Source: Sphingomonas sp. SORGH_AS_0879
GTDB taxonomy: Bacteria; Pseudomonadota; Alphaproteobacteria; Sphingomonadales; Sphingomonadaceae
DNA length: 64,000 bases
Reading direction: 5' to 3'
Assembly (NCBI RefSeq): GCF_030819175.1
Contig: NZ_JAUTBJ010000002.1
Location: 2,490,001 to 2,554,000, forward strand
How positions within the stretch are numbered: position 1 is the stretch's first letter; each line of letters starts with the position of its first letter. The notes below the pieces were generated by a model, which saw only the letters and a program-made list of their open reading frames with translations, was not told the DNA's origin and ran no database searches. Shown here piece by piece: positions 1 to 9,479 of this stretch. A program made the position numbers and the translations under genes.

Positions 1-231
1 TGGCATTCGGTCGAGGGCAAGCTGCCCCCCGCGATCCGCGTCATCGCGGTCGATTTCCGCGAAGGCGACCGCTTCGTCAGCTTCCACGCGAAGAAGGCGC
101 GCGGGGCGATGGCGCGCTGGATGATCGAGCATGCCATCACCGATACCGACGCGATGCGCGGCTTCGACAGCGACGGCTATGCGTTCGATGCCAAGGCGAG
201 CACGCCGACGACATGGAGGTTAGTGCGATGA
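1..231 (+). CDS. yaaA: Peroxide stress protein YaaA, C-terminal part (cut by window edge)
   Basis: The reading frame open from base 1 gives about 76 residues ending at the TGA at 229-231. It contains the YaaA/DUF328 C-terminal signature: F-x-G-D-x-x-V-S-F-H-A-K-K-A-R-G, then a segment ending G-F-D-S-D-G-Y-A-F. E. coli YaaA ends the same way (FYAKKARG...GFNSEGYFF). The family binds DNA and limits free iron and oxidative DNA damage during peroxide stress. The N-terminal two thirds lie upstream of the window. The stop overlaps the start of the following SDR gene (ATGA), so the two are probably translated together. Confidence 0.85.
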   Translation, partial: WHSVEGKLPPAIRVIAVDFREGDRFVSFHAKKARGAMARWMIEHAITDTDAMRGFDSDGYAFDAKASTPTTWRLVR

Positions 232-926
232 CCGAATGGAAGCAGGCGGTCGTCATCGGCGCATCGGGCGGGATCGGCGCGGCCATCGCCGATGCGCTGG
301 AGGAAGAAGGTGTGGCGGTCGCCCGCTATGCCCGGTCCATGGCCGGGGACGCGCATATCGATTTGGAGGACGAGGGCAGCATCGCGGCGGCGGCGCGACG
401 CATTGCGAAAGGCACCGCCCCCGATCTCGTCATCGTAGCAACCGGCCTGCTCCATGACGGAGAACACGGCCCGGAAAAAGCGATCGACCAACTCGCCCCC
501 GTCTGGCTCGCCCGCAATTTCGCGGTCAACGCGATCGGCCCGGCGCTGGTGGCCAAGCATTTGCTCCCATTGATGCCGCGCACCGGCCGGACGATCTTCG
601 CGGCGCTGTCGGCGCGGGTCGGGTCGATTTCCGACAATCGCATGGGCGGATGGTACGGCTATCGCGCGTCCAAGGCCGCGCTCAACCAGTTCATTCGCAC
701 GCTCGCCATCGAGCATAAGCGGCGCAACGACCGCTCCATCGTCGTCGCGCTGCATCCGGGCACGGTCGATACCGCGCTGTCCCGGCCGTTTCAGGGCCAT
801 GTCCGCCCCGGCGGCCTGTTCGCGCCCGACCGTGCGGCGGTCCAGTTGCTCGACGTGATCGACGGGCTGAAGGCGCCCGACAGCGGCAAGCTGTTCGACT
901 GGGAGGGCAAAGAGGTCCAGCCTTAG
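228..926 (+). CDS. SDR family NAD(P)-dependent oxidoreductase
   Basis: A 232-residue short-chain dehydrogenase/reductase. The nucleotide-binding loop VIGASGGIGAAIA is near the N-terminus, and the catalytic Tyr-x-x-x-Lys appears as YGYRASK, with the usual Ser upstream in AALSARVGS. I chose the ATG at 228 because a GGAGG at 216-220 lies just upstream and the ATG overlaps the yaaA stop. An in-frame ATG at 213 has no such ribosome site. It resembles the C-factor (CsgA-like) subfamily. The substrate cannot be told from sequence. The gene is probably co-transcribed with yaaA. Confidence 0.8.
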   Translation: MTEWKQAVVIGASGGIGAAIADALEEEGVAVARYARSMAGDAHIDLEDEGSIAAAARRIAKGTAPDLVIVATGLLHDGEHGPEKAIDQLAPVWLARNFAVNAIGPALVAKHLLPLMPRTGRTIFAALSARVGSISDNRMGGWYGYRASKAALNQFIRTLAIEHKRRNDRSIVVALHPGTVDTALSRPFQGHVRPGGLFAPDRAAVQLLDVIDGLKAPDSGKLFDWEGKEVQP

Positions 927-1390
927 GCGGACGGCCAACCCAACCCCATCATCCGTTCGCGCTGAGCGAAGTCGAAGCGCACGCCCGGCCATCGCGGCGC
1001 GGTCGCCGTCATCCCTTGGCCTTCGACTTCGCTCAGGCTGAACGGAGGTCGGGACAGACACCCTCGGCCCGAGAGCAGCCCCACCCTGTTATTATCATTC
1101 AGATTACAACATCGTAACATCCGAGACATTCGCCTGAAACCGTTGAAAAGCCATAAGAACAGGGCTGGTCGCCGCTCCACTCCCGTCGGCGGCCAGCGCC
1201 TCCAAAGTCCCGCGATCCGCTGCCGAGGGGGGAGCATGAGCGCCGGGCCCGCCCCCGCCACCCCCTTTGCGCGTCCGTCTTCGCTCCCGAACGGCCTCTC
1301 GCGAATGGGTTGCGCGGGGGTGGTCAGGCGGCTTTTGCTGGGCTAGGAACAACGCTTCCCATCTGAACACCAACCCGGAAAGCACAAGAC
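927..1390. other. Intergenic region upstream of gyrA with an inverted repeat pair
   Basis: About 460 bases with no convincing gene. Open frames here have no start site, and none encodes anything I recognise. The left part holds two inverted copies of the dispersed extragenic repeat (953-977 and 1014-1045). The right part should carry the gyrA promoter, but I could not pick out a clear -35/-10 pair. Confidence 0.6.
953..1045. repeat. Inverted pair of the CTTCGACTTCGCTC extragenic repeat
   Basis: The copy at 1014-1045 reads CCTTGGCCTTCGACTTCGCT and continues CAGGCTGAACGG. The copy at 953-977 is its reverse complement with a few changes (CCGTTCGCGCTGAGCGAAGT, then CGAAG). The two can fold on each other across about 36 bases. 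Other copies lie at 9562-9593, 20706-20733 and 20763-20795, always between genes. The position after the yaaA-SDR pair fits a terminator or REP-like role. Confidence 0.75.
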
Positions 1391-4141
1391 TTGGCCGACG
1401 AGACGACCCTCGCGGAACCTTCCGATATTTCGACGATCTCCATCGTCGACGAGATGAAGTCGAGCTATCTCGACTATGCGATGAGCGTGATCGTGGCGCG
1501 TGCGCTGCCCGACGTGCGTGACGGCCTGAAGCCCGTCCATCGCCGTATCCTCTATTCGGCCGCCGAAAGCGGCTTCGTCGCGGGTAAGCCCTATCGCAAG
1601 TCGGCGCGCATCGTCGGCGACGTGATGGGTAAATATCACCCGCACGGCGACAGCGCGATCTATGACGCGCTGGCTCGTATGGCGCAGGACTGGTCGATGC
1701 GCGTGCCGCTGATCGACGGCCAGGGCAATTTCGGCTCGATGGACCCCGATCCGCCCGCCGCGATGCGTTACACCGAAGCGCGGCTGGCCAAGGTCGCCAA
1801 TTCGCTGCTCGACGATCTCGACAAGGATACGGTCGACTTCCAGCCCAATTATGACGGCTCGGAACGCGAACCCTCGGTCCTGCCCGCGCAGTATCCGAAC
1901 CTGCTGGTCAATGGCGCGGGCGGTATCGCGGTCGGCATGGCGACCAATATCCCACCGCACAACCTGGGCGAGGTGGTCAATGCCTGCCTGGCGTACATGG
2001 AAAACGGCGCGATCACGGTCGAGGAACTCAACGAGATCGTCCCCGCGCCGGACTTCCCCACCGGCGCGCTGATCCTGGGGCGCTCGGGTGCACGATCGGC
2101 GTATCAGACGGGGCGCGGATCGATCATCGTGCGCTCGCGTCACGAGATCGAGGAAGGGCGCGGCGATCGCCGGGCCATCGTCCTCACCGAAATCCCCTAT
2201 CAGCAGGGCAAGAACGCGCTCGTTGAAAAGATCGCCGAGGCCGCCAAGGAAAAGCGGATCGAGGGGATCAGCGACATTCGCGACGAGTCGAACCGCGAAG
2301 GCGTTCGCATCGTCATCGACCTGAAGCGCGACGCGACCCCCGAGGTCGTGCTCAACCAGTTGTGGCGGCACACCCCCGCCCAGACCAGCTTCCCGGCCAA
2401 TATGCTCGCCATTCGCGGCGGGCGGCCCGAACTGCTCAACCTGCGCGACATCATCCAGGCCTTCGTCCAGTTCCGCGAGCAGGTGATCACCCGCCGCTCC
2501 AAGTTCGAACTGGCCAAGGCGCGCGAGCGGGCGCACATCTTGCTGGGCCTCGTCATCGCGGTGACGAACCTGGACGAGGTGGTGCGCATCATCCGTGGCT
2601 CGGCCTCGCCGGTCGCCGCACGGGAAGCGCTGCTCGCCCGCGAATGGCCGATCGCCGAGATCGCGCCGTACATCCGCCTGGTCGAGGCGGTCGAGAGCGA
2701 AGGCTTTGGCGACACCTACCGCCTGTCGGAGACCCAGGTTCGCGCGATCCTGGACCTGCGCCTGCACCGCCTGACCGCGCTGGGCCGCGACGAGATCGGC
2801 GACGAGTTGAAGGGGCTGGCGGACTCGATCACCGAGTTGCTGGCGATTCTGGCCGACCGCGTGAAGCTGTACGAGGTGATGCGCGGCGAGTTGATCGCGA
2901 TCCGCGACCAGTTCGCGACGCCGCGTCGCTCCGAAATCGCCGCCGCCGCCGATGGTATCGACGACGAGGACCTGATCGAGCGCGAGGACATGGTCGTCAC
3001 CGTGACCATGCAGGGCTATATCAAGCGCACCCCGCTCGATGCCTTCCGCGCGCAGAACCGGGGCGGCAAGGGTCGCTCGGGCATGGCGACCAAGGACGAG
3101 GACGTCGTCACCGAATTGTTCGTGACCAGCACCCATACGCCGGTGCTGTTCTTCTCGAACCATGGCAAGGTCTATCGCTACAAGGTCTGGCGTCTGCCCG
3201 AGGGCGGGCCCGCCACGCGCGGACGGCCGATGGTCAACCTGTTGCCGCTCGCACCGGGCGAGGTCATCTCGACCGTGTTGCCGCTGCCCGAAGACGAGGC
3301 GGAGTGGGGCAAGCTCCACGTCATGTTCGCCACCGCCAAGGGCGCGGTGCGCCGCAACTCGATGGATGCGTTCACCAACGTGCCCTCGAACGGCAAGATC
3401 GCGATGCGCTTCGACGACGAGAGCGAGGATCGGTTGATCGGCGTCGCCCTGCTCGGCGCGGAGGATGATGTGCTGCTCGCCACGCGTTGCGGCCGCGCGA
3501 TCCGCTTCGCCGCCGACGATGTGCGCGAGTTCCAGAGCCGCACCTCGACCGGCGTGCGTGGCATCACGCTGAAGGACGGGGACGAGGTCATCTCGCTGTC
3601 GGTCCTGCACCGCGTCGGCACCACCCAGGAAGAGCGCGAGGCTTATTTGCGCTTCGCCCCCTGGAAGGGCGAGAAGGAAGGCGAGCCGGAACTGTCGGTC
3701 GAGCGGTACGAGGAACTGCGCAATTTCGAGCAGTTCATTCTGACGGTGTGCGCCAATGGCTATGGCAAGCTGTCCTCGGCCTATGAATATCGCCGCACGG
3801 GTCGCGGTGGTCAGGGCATCACCAACATCGACAATATCGCCCGCAACGGCGATGTCGTCGCCAGCTTCCCTGCCGCCAAGGGGCATCAGTTGATGCTGGT
3901 CACCGATCAGGCCAAGCTGATCCGCATGTCGCTGGCGTCGCTCCGTGTCATCGGGCGCGGCTCGGCGGGTCTGCGGCTCTTCAACGTCGCGGCGGGCGAG
4001 CATGTCGTCTCCGCCGCGCGCATCGAGGAGACCGAGGAAGATGCCGAGATGAACCTCGCCGACGGCACCCCCGAACTCGCCCCCGAAGCCGATGCGGTCG
4101 TGGGCGAAAATCTGGCCGCCGGGCCCGAGGATGGCGAATGA
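1391..4141 (+). CDS. gyrA: DNA gyrase subunit A
   Basis: GyrA of 916 residues is the cleavage and rejoining subunit of the A2B2 gyrase that supercoils DNA using ATP. The N-terminal catalytic domain carries the active Tyr127 (in [10 protein letters not shown]). The quinolone-resistance region has the susceptible-type residues Ser88 and Asp92 ([10 protein letters not shown], matching E. coli Ser83 and Asp87). The C-terminal beta-pinwheel starts with a GyrA box near QNRGGKG, which separates it from ParC. The start is TTG at 1391, with GGAAAG at 1377-1382 spaced 8 bases away. No ATG in this frame precedes the conserved N-terminus. The stop overlaps the DUF952 gene (ATGA). Confidence 0.96.
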   Translation: MADETTLAEPSDISTISIVDEMKSSYLDYAMSVIVARALPDVRDGLKPVHRRILYSAAESGFVAGKPYRKSARIVGDVMGKYHPHGDSAIYDALARMAQDWSMRVPLIDGQGNFGSMDPDPPAAMRYTEARLAKVANSLLDDLDKDTVDFQPNYDGSEREPSVLPAQYPNLLVNGAGGIAVGMATNIPPHNLGEVVNACLAYMENGAITVEELNEIVPAPDFPTGALILGRSGARSAYQTGRGSIIVRSRHEIEEGRGDRRAIVLTEIPYQQGKNALVEKIAEAAKEKRIEGISDIRDESNREGVRIVIDLKRDATPEVVLNQLWRHTPAQTSFPANMLAIRGGRPELLNLRDIIQAFVQFREQVITRRSKFELAKARERAHILLGLVIAVTNLDEVVRIIRGSASPVAAREALLAREWPIAEIAPYIRLVEAVESEGFGDTYRLSETQVRAILDLRLHRLTALGRDEIGDELKGLADSITELLAILADRVKLYEVMRGELIAIRDQFATPRRSEIAAAADGIDDEDLIEREDMVVTVTMQGYIKRTPLDAFRAQNRGGKGRSGMATKDEDVVTELFVTSTHTPVLFFSNHGKVYRYKVWRLPEGGPATRGRPMVNLLPLAPGEVISTVLPLPEDEAEWGKLHVMFATAKGAVRRNSMDAFTNVPSNGKIAMRFDDESEDRLIGVALLGAEDDVLLATRCGRAIRFAADDVREFQSRTSTGVRGITLKDGDEVISLSVLHRVGTTQEEREAYLRFAPWKGEKEGEPELSVERYEELRNFEQFILTVCANGYGKLSSAYEYRRTGRGGQGITNIDNIARNGDVVASFPAAKGHQLMLVTDQAKLIRMSLASLRVIGRGSAGLRLFNVAAGEHVVSAARIEETEEDAEMNLADGTPELAPEADAVVGENLAAGPEDGE

Positions 4142-4488
4142 GCCTCCCCGCCACCGCCTATAAGGTACTGACCGCCGACCAGATGGCCGTGCTGGAGCAT
4201 GAGGGCGTCTTCGCGGGGGCGCCGGTGGATATGGCCGACGGCTATATCCACCTCTCCACCGCCACACAGTTGACCGAGACGGTGGACAAGCATTTCGCCG
4301 ACCAGACCGACCTGCACGTCGCGGCGGTCGACCTGGAGGCGATGGGCGAAGCGGTGAAGTGGGAAGAGAGCCGGGGCGGGCAACTCTTCCCGCATCTTTA
4401 CGCACCGTTACCGCTCACGGCGGTCGTCGCCTATGGCCCGATGAAGCGGGACGATGACGGGACCGTCCGGTTGCCTGTAACGGGCTGA
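4138..4488 (+). CDS. DUF952 domain-containing protein
   Basis: A 116-residue cytosolic protein matching DUF952. It has an N-terminal Y-K-x-L-T-A-D-Q segment, then D-G-Y-I-H-L-S-T with the conserved His-Leu-Ser, and a late [14 protein letters not shown] stretch. The fold is related to ADP-ribosyl-transfer or 2'-phosphotransferase-like proteins, but the family's reaction is not established as far as I know. The start ATG overlaps the gyrA stop by one base, so translation is probably coupled to gyrA. Confidence 0.8.
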   Translation: MSLPATAYKVLTADQMAVLEHEGVFAGAPVDMADGYIHLSTATQLTETVDKHFADQTDLHVAAVDLEAMGEAVKWEESRGGQLFPHLYAPLPLTAVVAYGPMKRDDDGTVRLPVTG

Positions 4489-4519
4489 TCCCACAGCCGT
4501 CGGCGCGGCTCCGCACTGC

Positions 4520-4577
4520 CGTTTCGTCATCGAAACGTCACGCGTTTCTAACATCGCCTTTACCCTCGGGCGGTAAA
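4520..4577. promoter_or_regulatory. Two small palindromes upstream of the chemoreceptor-like gene
   Basis: A perfect 7-base inverted repeat, CGTTTCG-TCAT-CGAAACG, lies at 4520-4537. A 6-base one, TTTACC-N7-GGTAAA, lies at 4559-4577, ending 10 bases before the ATG at 4588. They fall in the 99-base gap that must hold the promoter. Either could be a regulator site, but no regulator gene is adjacent. The shorter one could be chance. Confidence 0.35.
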
Positions 4578-4587
4578 ATGGCGAACC

Positions 4588-5868
4588 ATGAAGCCGCCCG
4601 TCTTCTCGCCCGGATCCCCCTGCACCGACAGTCCGGTGATCGGAAGCGATGCCTCGCTGACCGATGCGATCGGGCTGTTCCGACAATATCCGGATATGCG
4701 GCTGCTCCCCGTGCTGGATATGCGGCGGCGGCCGGTCGGCGCGATCACCGAGCGCGATGTGAAGGGGCTGCTCTACAACCCGTTCGGCCATGCGCTGCTT
4801 CAGAACCCCGATTTTGGCGCAACGCTGACCGCCTATGTCCGCCCCTATCCCTGCTGCGACGAAAATGCGCCGCTTTCCGAAAAGCTCGCGCTGCACGCCG
4901 ATTGGGGAGCGCCGGATGCGCTGATCCTGACCGTGGGCGGAGTCTTTGCGGGGCTTCTCGACGCCGCGAAGATCGCGCGCCTGGCCGCCGATGCCCAGAT
5001 GGCCCTGGCGCGGGAACGCATGGCGCGGGCCCGCTATATGGACGACGCCGCACGGTCGTTCACCGCCGACATCGCTTCCCTGGCCGACACGCTCCTGCGC
5101 GGGACGGTCGATATGAGCCGGATGGCAAGCGATCTCGCACGCTATGCCGGCGAGACCCATGCCGGTGCCGGTCGCATGACCGAGGCGATGGCCGATGCCG
5201 GTACGGCCCTGACCGATATCGCGACGCGCGGCCATGACTTGGCCAGGGCCTTCGCCGCGATCACCCACGACATGGAGCGATCGCGCACCATTCGCAATGC
5301 CGTGCGCCTCCAGATCGCCGCGACGGATCGCCGCGCCGAGGCGCTGGCCGACGCGGCCTCCACGATCAACACGCTTCTGTCCCTGATCGAGAATGTCTCG
5401 GCACGCACCAATATGCTCGCGCTGAACGCCGGGATCGAGGCGTCACGCGCGGGCGAGGCGGGACGCGGCTTCGCGGTCGTCGCGCATGAGGTGAAGGCGC
5501 TGGCCGGGCAAACCCGCGAGGCCGCCCAGAACGCGGCGCGCAATGTCGGCGAGGTGAAGGCCAATCTCCACGCGCTGGTCGTCGAACAGGCGCAGCTTAA
5601 CCGGGAAGTCGACGCGATCGGCGTCATCTCGCAATCGATCGACGAGGCGGTCGCCGCGCAAGGCTTCGCCACCACCGCCATCGCCGCCAATGTCGATCAA
5701 TCGGTCGCCTCGGCCCGCCGGGTCGCGGAGCAGGTCCGTCAGGTCGAACAGGATGCGACCCGGATCGATCGCGATGCCGGATCGCTCCTGACGCTGGCCG
5801 AAGCGCTGGAGCGGACCATCTCCACGCTCCGCGATCGCACGGCGGCCTTCGTCGCGACCGTCGCCTGA
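4588..5868 (+). CDS. Soluble CBS-like / methyl-accepting chemotaxis signalling protein
   Basis: A 426-residue protein with two parts. Residues about 15-130 look like a CBS-pair or related small-molecule sensor ([22 protein letters not shown] is a typical CBS strand-helix). Residues about 150-425 are a coiled-coil MCP signalling domain, with the CheA/CheW-contacting hairpin tip at about 272-308 ([20 protein letters not shown], then [12 protein letters not shown]). No transmembrane segment is present, so it should act in the cytoplasm. No che genes are nearby. The start at 4588 has only a weak ribosome site; an ATG at 4578 is out of frame. The ligand is unknown. Confidence 0.85.
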   Translation: MKPPVFSPGSPCTDSPVIGSDASLTDAIGLFRQYPDMRLLPVLDMRRRPVGAITERDVKGLLYNPFGHALLQNPDFGATLTAYVRPYPCCDENAPLSEKLALHADWGAPDALILTVGGVFAGLLDAAKIARLAADAQMALARERMARARYMDDAARSFTADIASLADTLLRGTVDMSRMASDLARYAGETHAGAGRMTEAMADAGTALTDIATRGHDLARAFAAITHDMERSRTIRNAVRLQIAATDRRAEALADAASTINTLLSLIENVSARTNMLALNAGIEASRAGEAGRGFAVVAHEVKALAGQTREAAQNAARNVGEVKANLHALVVEQAQLNREVDAIGVISQSIDEAVAAQGFATTAIAANVDQSVASARRVAEQVRQVEQDATRIDRDAGSLLTLAEALERTISTLRDRTAAFVATVA

Positions 5869-5872
5869 TGGG

Positions 5873-6307
5873 TCAGACGTAGAGGTCGACCACCGTCGTC
5901 CCCTGCCCCACCGCCTCCAGCAACAGGGTCCGGTGGCAATGGCACGGATCGCGTTCGTAGCAGAGCAGCGCGCTGGGCTTCTCACGCGCCAGGTCGAGCA
6001 TCCGCACCGCCGCGACCTGCGCCTCGGGCAGGGCAAGCTGATCGTCATAGACCGCGCGCAGCGTTCCCACATCGCCTTTCTTGGCCGCATCGCGCCCGCG
6101 CTTGGGCGTGCCCAGGTCTTTCAGAAGGACATAGTCGATCCCCACCTCGCGCAGCGCGGCGGCCAGCGGCGATTTGGAAAAGCCCGGCCGCCGCGACAGC
6201 GGCAAGGCGCGCACGTCGATCAGCCGCGCGACCCCGGCCTGTTTCAACGTCGCCAGAAAGCCGTCGACGGTCGCGCCCTCATAGCCGATGGTGAAGATGG
6301 TGGTCAT
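5873..6307 (-). CDS. DUF488 domain-containing protein
   Basis: A 144-residue DUF488 protein. It begins MTTIFTIGYEG, followed by LIDVRALPLSRRPGFSK, and ends with the Cys/His cluster LLCYERDPCHCHR, which is typical of the family. The function is unproven; the conserved Cys-His group suggests metal or nucleic-acid related chemistry. The frame stays open upstream to 6610, but the family N-terminus fits the ATG at 6307. It converges on the chemoreceptor-like gene with 4 bases between and diverges from trmFO. Confidence 0.8.
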   Translation of the reverse strand: MTTIFTIGYEGATVDGFLATLKQAGVARLIDVRALPLSRRPGFSKSPLAAALREVGIDYVLLKDLGTPKRGRDAAKKGDVGTLRAVYDDQLALPEAQVAAVRMLDLAREKPSALLCYERDPCHCHRTLLLEAVGQGTTVVDLYV

Positions 6308-6381
6308 ATCGGCGAAATGGGGAGCCGCATCCCGCGCGCCAAGTCCTTCCAACCGGGGCCGTCCGCGTTTAAGGCCGGGTG

Positions 6382-7776
6382 ATGACCTATGAAATTCATG
6401 TGATCGGCGGCGGCCTCGCCGGTTCGGAGGCCGCCTGGCAACTGGCCGAGGCGGGACTGAAGGTGCGCCTGTCCGAAATGCGCGGCGGAGCGGACACGAC
6501 GCCCGCCCATCATGGCGGCGACCTGGCGGAGCTGGTCTGCTCCAACTCCTTCCGCTCGGACGATGCGACATCCAACGCGGTGGGGTTGCTGCATCAGGAG
6601 ATGCGCGCACTCGGCTCGATCATCATGGCGAAGGGCGATGTTCACGCCGTGCCCGCCGGTTCGGCGCTGGCGGTGGACCGCGACGGCTTCTCCGGCGGGG
6701 TGACGGCGACGCTGGCGGCGCATCCGAACATCACCATCGTGCGCGAGCGGATCGACGCGCTGCCGGAGGGGCCCGCGATCATCGCCACCGGCCCGCTGAC
6801 CGCGCCGTCGCTGGCGGGCGGGATCGGCGAGGCGACGGGCGCGGAGGCGCTGGCCTTTTTCGACGCCATCGCGCCCATCGTCCACCGCGAGTCGATCGAC
6901 ATGGACGTGGCCTGGTTCCAGAGCCGCTGGAACAAGGGCACGGGCAAGGATTACATCAACTGCCCGATGGACAAGGACCAGTATCTGGCCTTCCACCAAG
7001 CGCTGCTCGACGGCGAGAAGACCGAATTCCGCGAGTGGGAGAAGAACACCCCTTATTTCGACGGCTGCATGCCGGTCGAGGTCATGGCCGAGCGCGGGGT
7101 CGACACGCTGCGCTTCGGGCCGATGAAGGGCGTCGGGCTGGACGATCCGCGCACCGGACGCTGGCCCTATGCCGTCGTCCAGTTGCGGCAGGACAATGCG
7201 GCGGGGACGCTGTGGAATATCGTCGGATTCCAGACCAAGCTGAAATATGCCGAGCAGATCCGCATCTTCCGCACCATTCCCGGGCTGGAAAAGGCCGAGT
7301 TCGCACGGCTGGGGGGCCTGCATCGCAACACCTTCATCCGCTCGCCCGAATTGCTCGACGCGACGCTGCGGCTGAAATCGCGGCCTAACCTGCGCTTTGC
7401 GGGGCAGATCACGGGCTGTGAGGGCTATATCGAGAGCGCGGCGATCGGCCTGCTCGCCGGGCGGTTCGCGGCGGCGGAACTGACCGGACGCACCATCGCT
7501 CCGCCGCCGGTCGAAACCGCCCTGGGCTCGCTGCTCGGCCATATCACCGGGCTGGCCGAGGCCGAAACCTATCAGCCGATGAACGTCAATTTCGGCCTGT
7601 TCCCGCCGATCCCCGGCCGGACCAAGAAGGCCGACCGCAAGAAGATGTACACCGACCGCGCGCGCGAAGCCCTGCCCGGCTGGCTCAACTCTCTTCCGCC
7701 GGGGCCGCCTCCGGTGCCTCAGCCCGTGCCCTTTGCGCCGGAGGACAGTCCCGCCGAGCAGCCGGTCGACGCTTGA
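6382..7776 (+). CDS. trmFO: Methylenetetrahydrofolate-tRNA-(uracil-5-)-methyltransferase TrmFO
   Basis: TrmFO, 464 residues, uses FAD and methylenetetrahydrofolate to make ribothymidine at position 54 in tRNA. The N-terminal dinucleotide fold shows [20 protein letters not shown]. The family stretch EMRG...[19 protein letters not shown] follows, with [12 protein letters not shown] in the middle and [20 protein letters not shown] late. The ATG at 6382 is preferred over the GTG immediately before it. The last 30 or so residues are Pro-rich and lie beyond the usual family end. They are encoded where the gene overlaps the convergent EF-hand gene. Confidence 0.93.
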   Translation: MTYEIHVIGGGLAGSEAAWQLAEAGLKVRLSEMRGGADTTPAHHGGDLAELVCSNSFRSDDATSNAVGLLHQEMRALGSIIMAKGDVHAVPAGSALAVDRDGFSGGVTATLAAHPNITIVRERIDALPEGPAIIATGPLTAPSLAGGIGEATGAEALAFFDAIAPIVHRESIDMDVAWFQSRWNKGTGKDYINCPMDKDQYLAFHQALLDGEKTEFREWEKNTPYFDGCMPVEVMAERGVDTLRFGPMKGVGLDDPRTGRWPYAVVQLRQDNAAGTLWNIVGFQTKLKYAEQIRIFRTIPGLEKAEFARLGGLHRNTFIRSPELLDATLRLKSRPNLRFAGQITGCEGYIESAAIGLLAGRFAAAELTGRTIAPPPVETALGSLLGHITGLAEAETYQPMNVNFGLFPPIPGRTKKADRKKMYTDRAREALPGWLNSLPPGPPPVPQPVPFAPEDSPAEQPVDA

Positions 7777-8176
7777 CGGCGGTGGTGGCGAACTCGGCCG
7801 GGTTCATCGCCCCTGACTTGTCATGGTCGGCGGCGGCGAATTTGGTCGTCGCCTTGATCGCCCATTCGTCGAAGCTCAGCTTGCCGTCGCCGTCTCGGTC
7901 CAGCTTGGCGTAAGCCTTGCGCCGCGCGGCGAGATATTCCTCGCGCGTGATCTTGCCGTCGCGGTCCTTGTCGTAGCGGTCGAAACGCTTCTGCTCGCGA
8001 GTCTTGGCCGAAGCCTCGGGGAGAGCGGCGTCGTCCTCGGCGGCTTGCGTCGGCACGCCCGCCGCCGCACTCGCGGCGGGGAGCGGGGAAGGCGCATCGG
8101 GACGGCTGCCCCACAGGAACAGCCCTGCCCCCACCAGCATAAGCGTGCCCAAGCCCCCCGCCAGATAGCGCCACAT
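7685..8176 (-). CDS. EF-hand domain-containing membrane-anchored protein
   Basis: A 163-residue protein with an N-terminal membrane anchor ([19 protein letters not shown], residues about 3-23), an Ala/Pro-rich linker, and three EF-hand type calcium loops: [24 protein letters not shown] and a weaker [12 protein letters not shown]. The C-terminus is basic and Ala/Pro-rich. The body is probably periplasmic. The start ATG at 8176 has a good GGGGGGAGA ribosome site. The last 92 bases overlap trmFO in antisense. Calcium binding is inferred from the loops; the role is unknown. Confidence 0.82.
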   Translation of the reverse strand: MWRYLAGGLGTLMLVGAGLFLWGSRPDAPSPLPAASAAAGVPTQAAEDDAALPEASAKTREQKRFDRYDKDRDGKITREEYLAARRKAYAKLDRDGDGKLSFDEWAIKATTKFAAADHDKSGAMNPAEFATTAVKRRPAARRDCPPAQRARAEAPEAAPAEES

Positions 8177-8271
8177 CGGTTTTGTCTCCCCCCGTCAGAC
8201 ACACTATGGTTAACCGGGATTAAGGATGGGCGGCAAGGCTTTTGATCTGGCCCCCGTTTCACCGGACGGGT

Positions 8272-9153
8272 TCAAGCGGTTGCAGAAACCAGTGCGCGAT
8301 GCTCGCGCGGCGAACGCATTTTGAGCCCTGAATGGGGGTGGTTGTCGTTGTAGTCCTCGATCCATCCGGCAAGCGATGTCAACGCGGTGAGTGCGTCCGG
8401 CAGCGGCGAGACGCGGACGTAATCCCGTTTGAGGGTATGGACGAAGGCCTCCGAGATGCCGTTGGACTGCGGGCTGCGGACGGGGGTGAAGCAGGGTTTG
8501 AGGCCCAGCTGCCGGGCAAAGGTCCGTGTTTCGCAGGCGGTATAGGCCGAACCGTTGTCCGACAGCATCTCGACCGGTGTCGTCGCGCGCATGGTGCCGA
8601 AGCGGGTTTCCACGGCTTCCAGCATGATGTCGCGCACGTCCGAGCCGCTGATGCCGGCATTGGCAACCGCGCGCCACGAGATGATCTCGCGGTCATGGGC
8701 GTCGATGATGAAGGCACCGCGCACGACCTCACCGTTCCAGCAGGTGAACTCGAAGCCGTCGGAGCACCAGCGCAGGTTCGAGCGGATCGTCACTACGACG
8801 CCGTCATGCCCATAGTCGGCTCGCTCGGCGTAGCGCCGCGCCAGCAGCAGGCGGTCCGCCGCCATGATGCGGTAGACGCGCTTGTGGTTGACCGGCGCAA
8901 GTCCTTCGGCGCGCCGCTGCCGATTGAGGACCGCCGCGATGCGGCGGTAGCCGTATGTTGGCCGTTGCGCGGCGATCTGGCGAATGCAGGGCAGCAGATC
9001 CGTGTCGTCGGCCTTGGCGTACGGCCCGCGCGTCCTGGTGGTTCCCGTCAGGCGGTCGTACACCGTCGAACGCCCGACCCCGAGCGTGCTGGCGACCAGG
9101 CTCACCGGATAGTCTCCGGCAGCGGCGAGTGCATGAGCAAGCTCGCTTTTTTT
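8272..9153 (-). CDS. IS3-family transposase OrfB (made by -1 frameshift from OrfA)
   Basis: The integrase/DDE half of the IS transposase. The frame has an N-terminal HTH_21-like region (YGYRRIAAVLNRQRR...VNHKRVYRIM) and then the rve catalytic core. The catalytic acids appear as Asp in WCSDGFEF, Asp in MLSDNGSAYTA and Glu in SNGISEAFVHTLKRDY. The end matches IS2-group OrfB (NDNHPHSGLKMRSPREH). The frame is open up to 9327, but the protein is expected as an OrfAB fusion made by slippage at the T7 run 9147-9153. No stop or gap interrupts it, so it may be active. Confidence 0.88.
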   Translation of the reverse strand, partial: KKSELAHALAAAGDYPVSLVASTLGVGRSTVYDRLTGTTRTRGPYAKADDTDLLPCIRQIAAQRPTYGYRRIAAVLNRQRRAEGLAPVNHKRVYRIMAADRLLLARRYAERADYGHDGVVVTIRSNLRWCSDGFEFTCWNGEVVRGAFIIDAHDREIISWRAVANAGISGSDVRDIMLEAVETRFGTMRATTPVEMLSDNGSAYTACETRTFARQLGLKPCFTPVRSPQSNGISEAFVHTLKRDYVRVSPLPDALTALTSLAGWIEDYNDNHPHSGLKMRSPREHRALVSATA

Positions 9154-9479
9154 GGGCGCGAGCGCTCCAGCGCCTCCTTCAGTATCTCGACCTCCAGCGT
9201 CTTGCGCCCGAGCTGGCGCTCCAGTTCGCGGATGCGGGTTTCCATCTCGCGGACCTGCCGGTTGCTGGTCACGTCGTCGTCGCCGGCAACTGCAACGCTC
9301 CCGCCTTCCAGCATCAGCCGCCGCCAACGGTACAGCAGGTTCGGCGCCACGCCGTTGCGGCGCGCCACCACCGATATGCTCTCCCGACCATCGAGCGTCT
9401 CCTCGACGATCCTCAGCTTCTCGGGCGTGCTCCAGTGACGGCGACGACCGCCGTCGGTGATGATCTCGGACACGGACAT
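9102..9479 (-). CDS. IS3-family transposase OrfA
   Basis: A 125-residue HTH protein of IS3/IS2 type. It has a helix-turn-helix at RRHWSTPEKLRIVEETL...SVVARRNGVAPNLLYRWRR and a leucine-zipper-like coil, EMETRIRELERQLGRKTLEVEILKEAL. The latter mediates contact with the OrfB part. The ATG at 9479 is chosen; a TTG at 9506 would add nine residues. The frame runs past the slippery site to its own stop at 9102, so it overlaps orfB by about 50 bases. It binds the terminal repeats in related elements. Confidence 0.85.
   Translation of the reverse strand: MSVSEIITDGGRRRHWSTPEKLRIVEETLDGRESISVVARRNGVAPNLLYRWRRLMLEGGSVAVAGDDDVTSNRQVREMETRIRELERQLGRKTLEVEILKEALERSRPKKASLLMHSPLPETIR
9147..9153 (-). promoter_or_regulatory. 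Programmed -1 frameshift site of the IS transposase
   Basis: On the minus strand the run reads C CCA AAA AAA GCG in the orfA frame. Slipping back one base gives CCC AAA AAA AGC, which continues in orfB. Seven A followed by G is the classic slippery heptamer used by IS3-family elements to make the OrfAB fusion. Confidence 0.8.

Noticed and set aside
927..1385. Short open frames in the gap upstream of gyrA
   Set aside because: They lack ribosome sites and overlap the repeat pair, and the translations look like noise or repeat read-through.
1343..4405. Very long minus-strand open frame (over 1000 codons) opposite gyrA
   Set aside because: It is the antisense shadow of a GC-rich gene; the translation is Arg/Asp/His-rich with no family motif.
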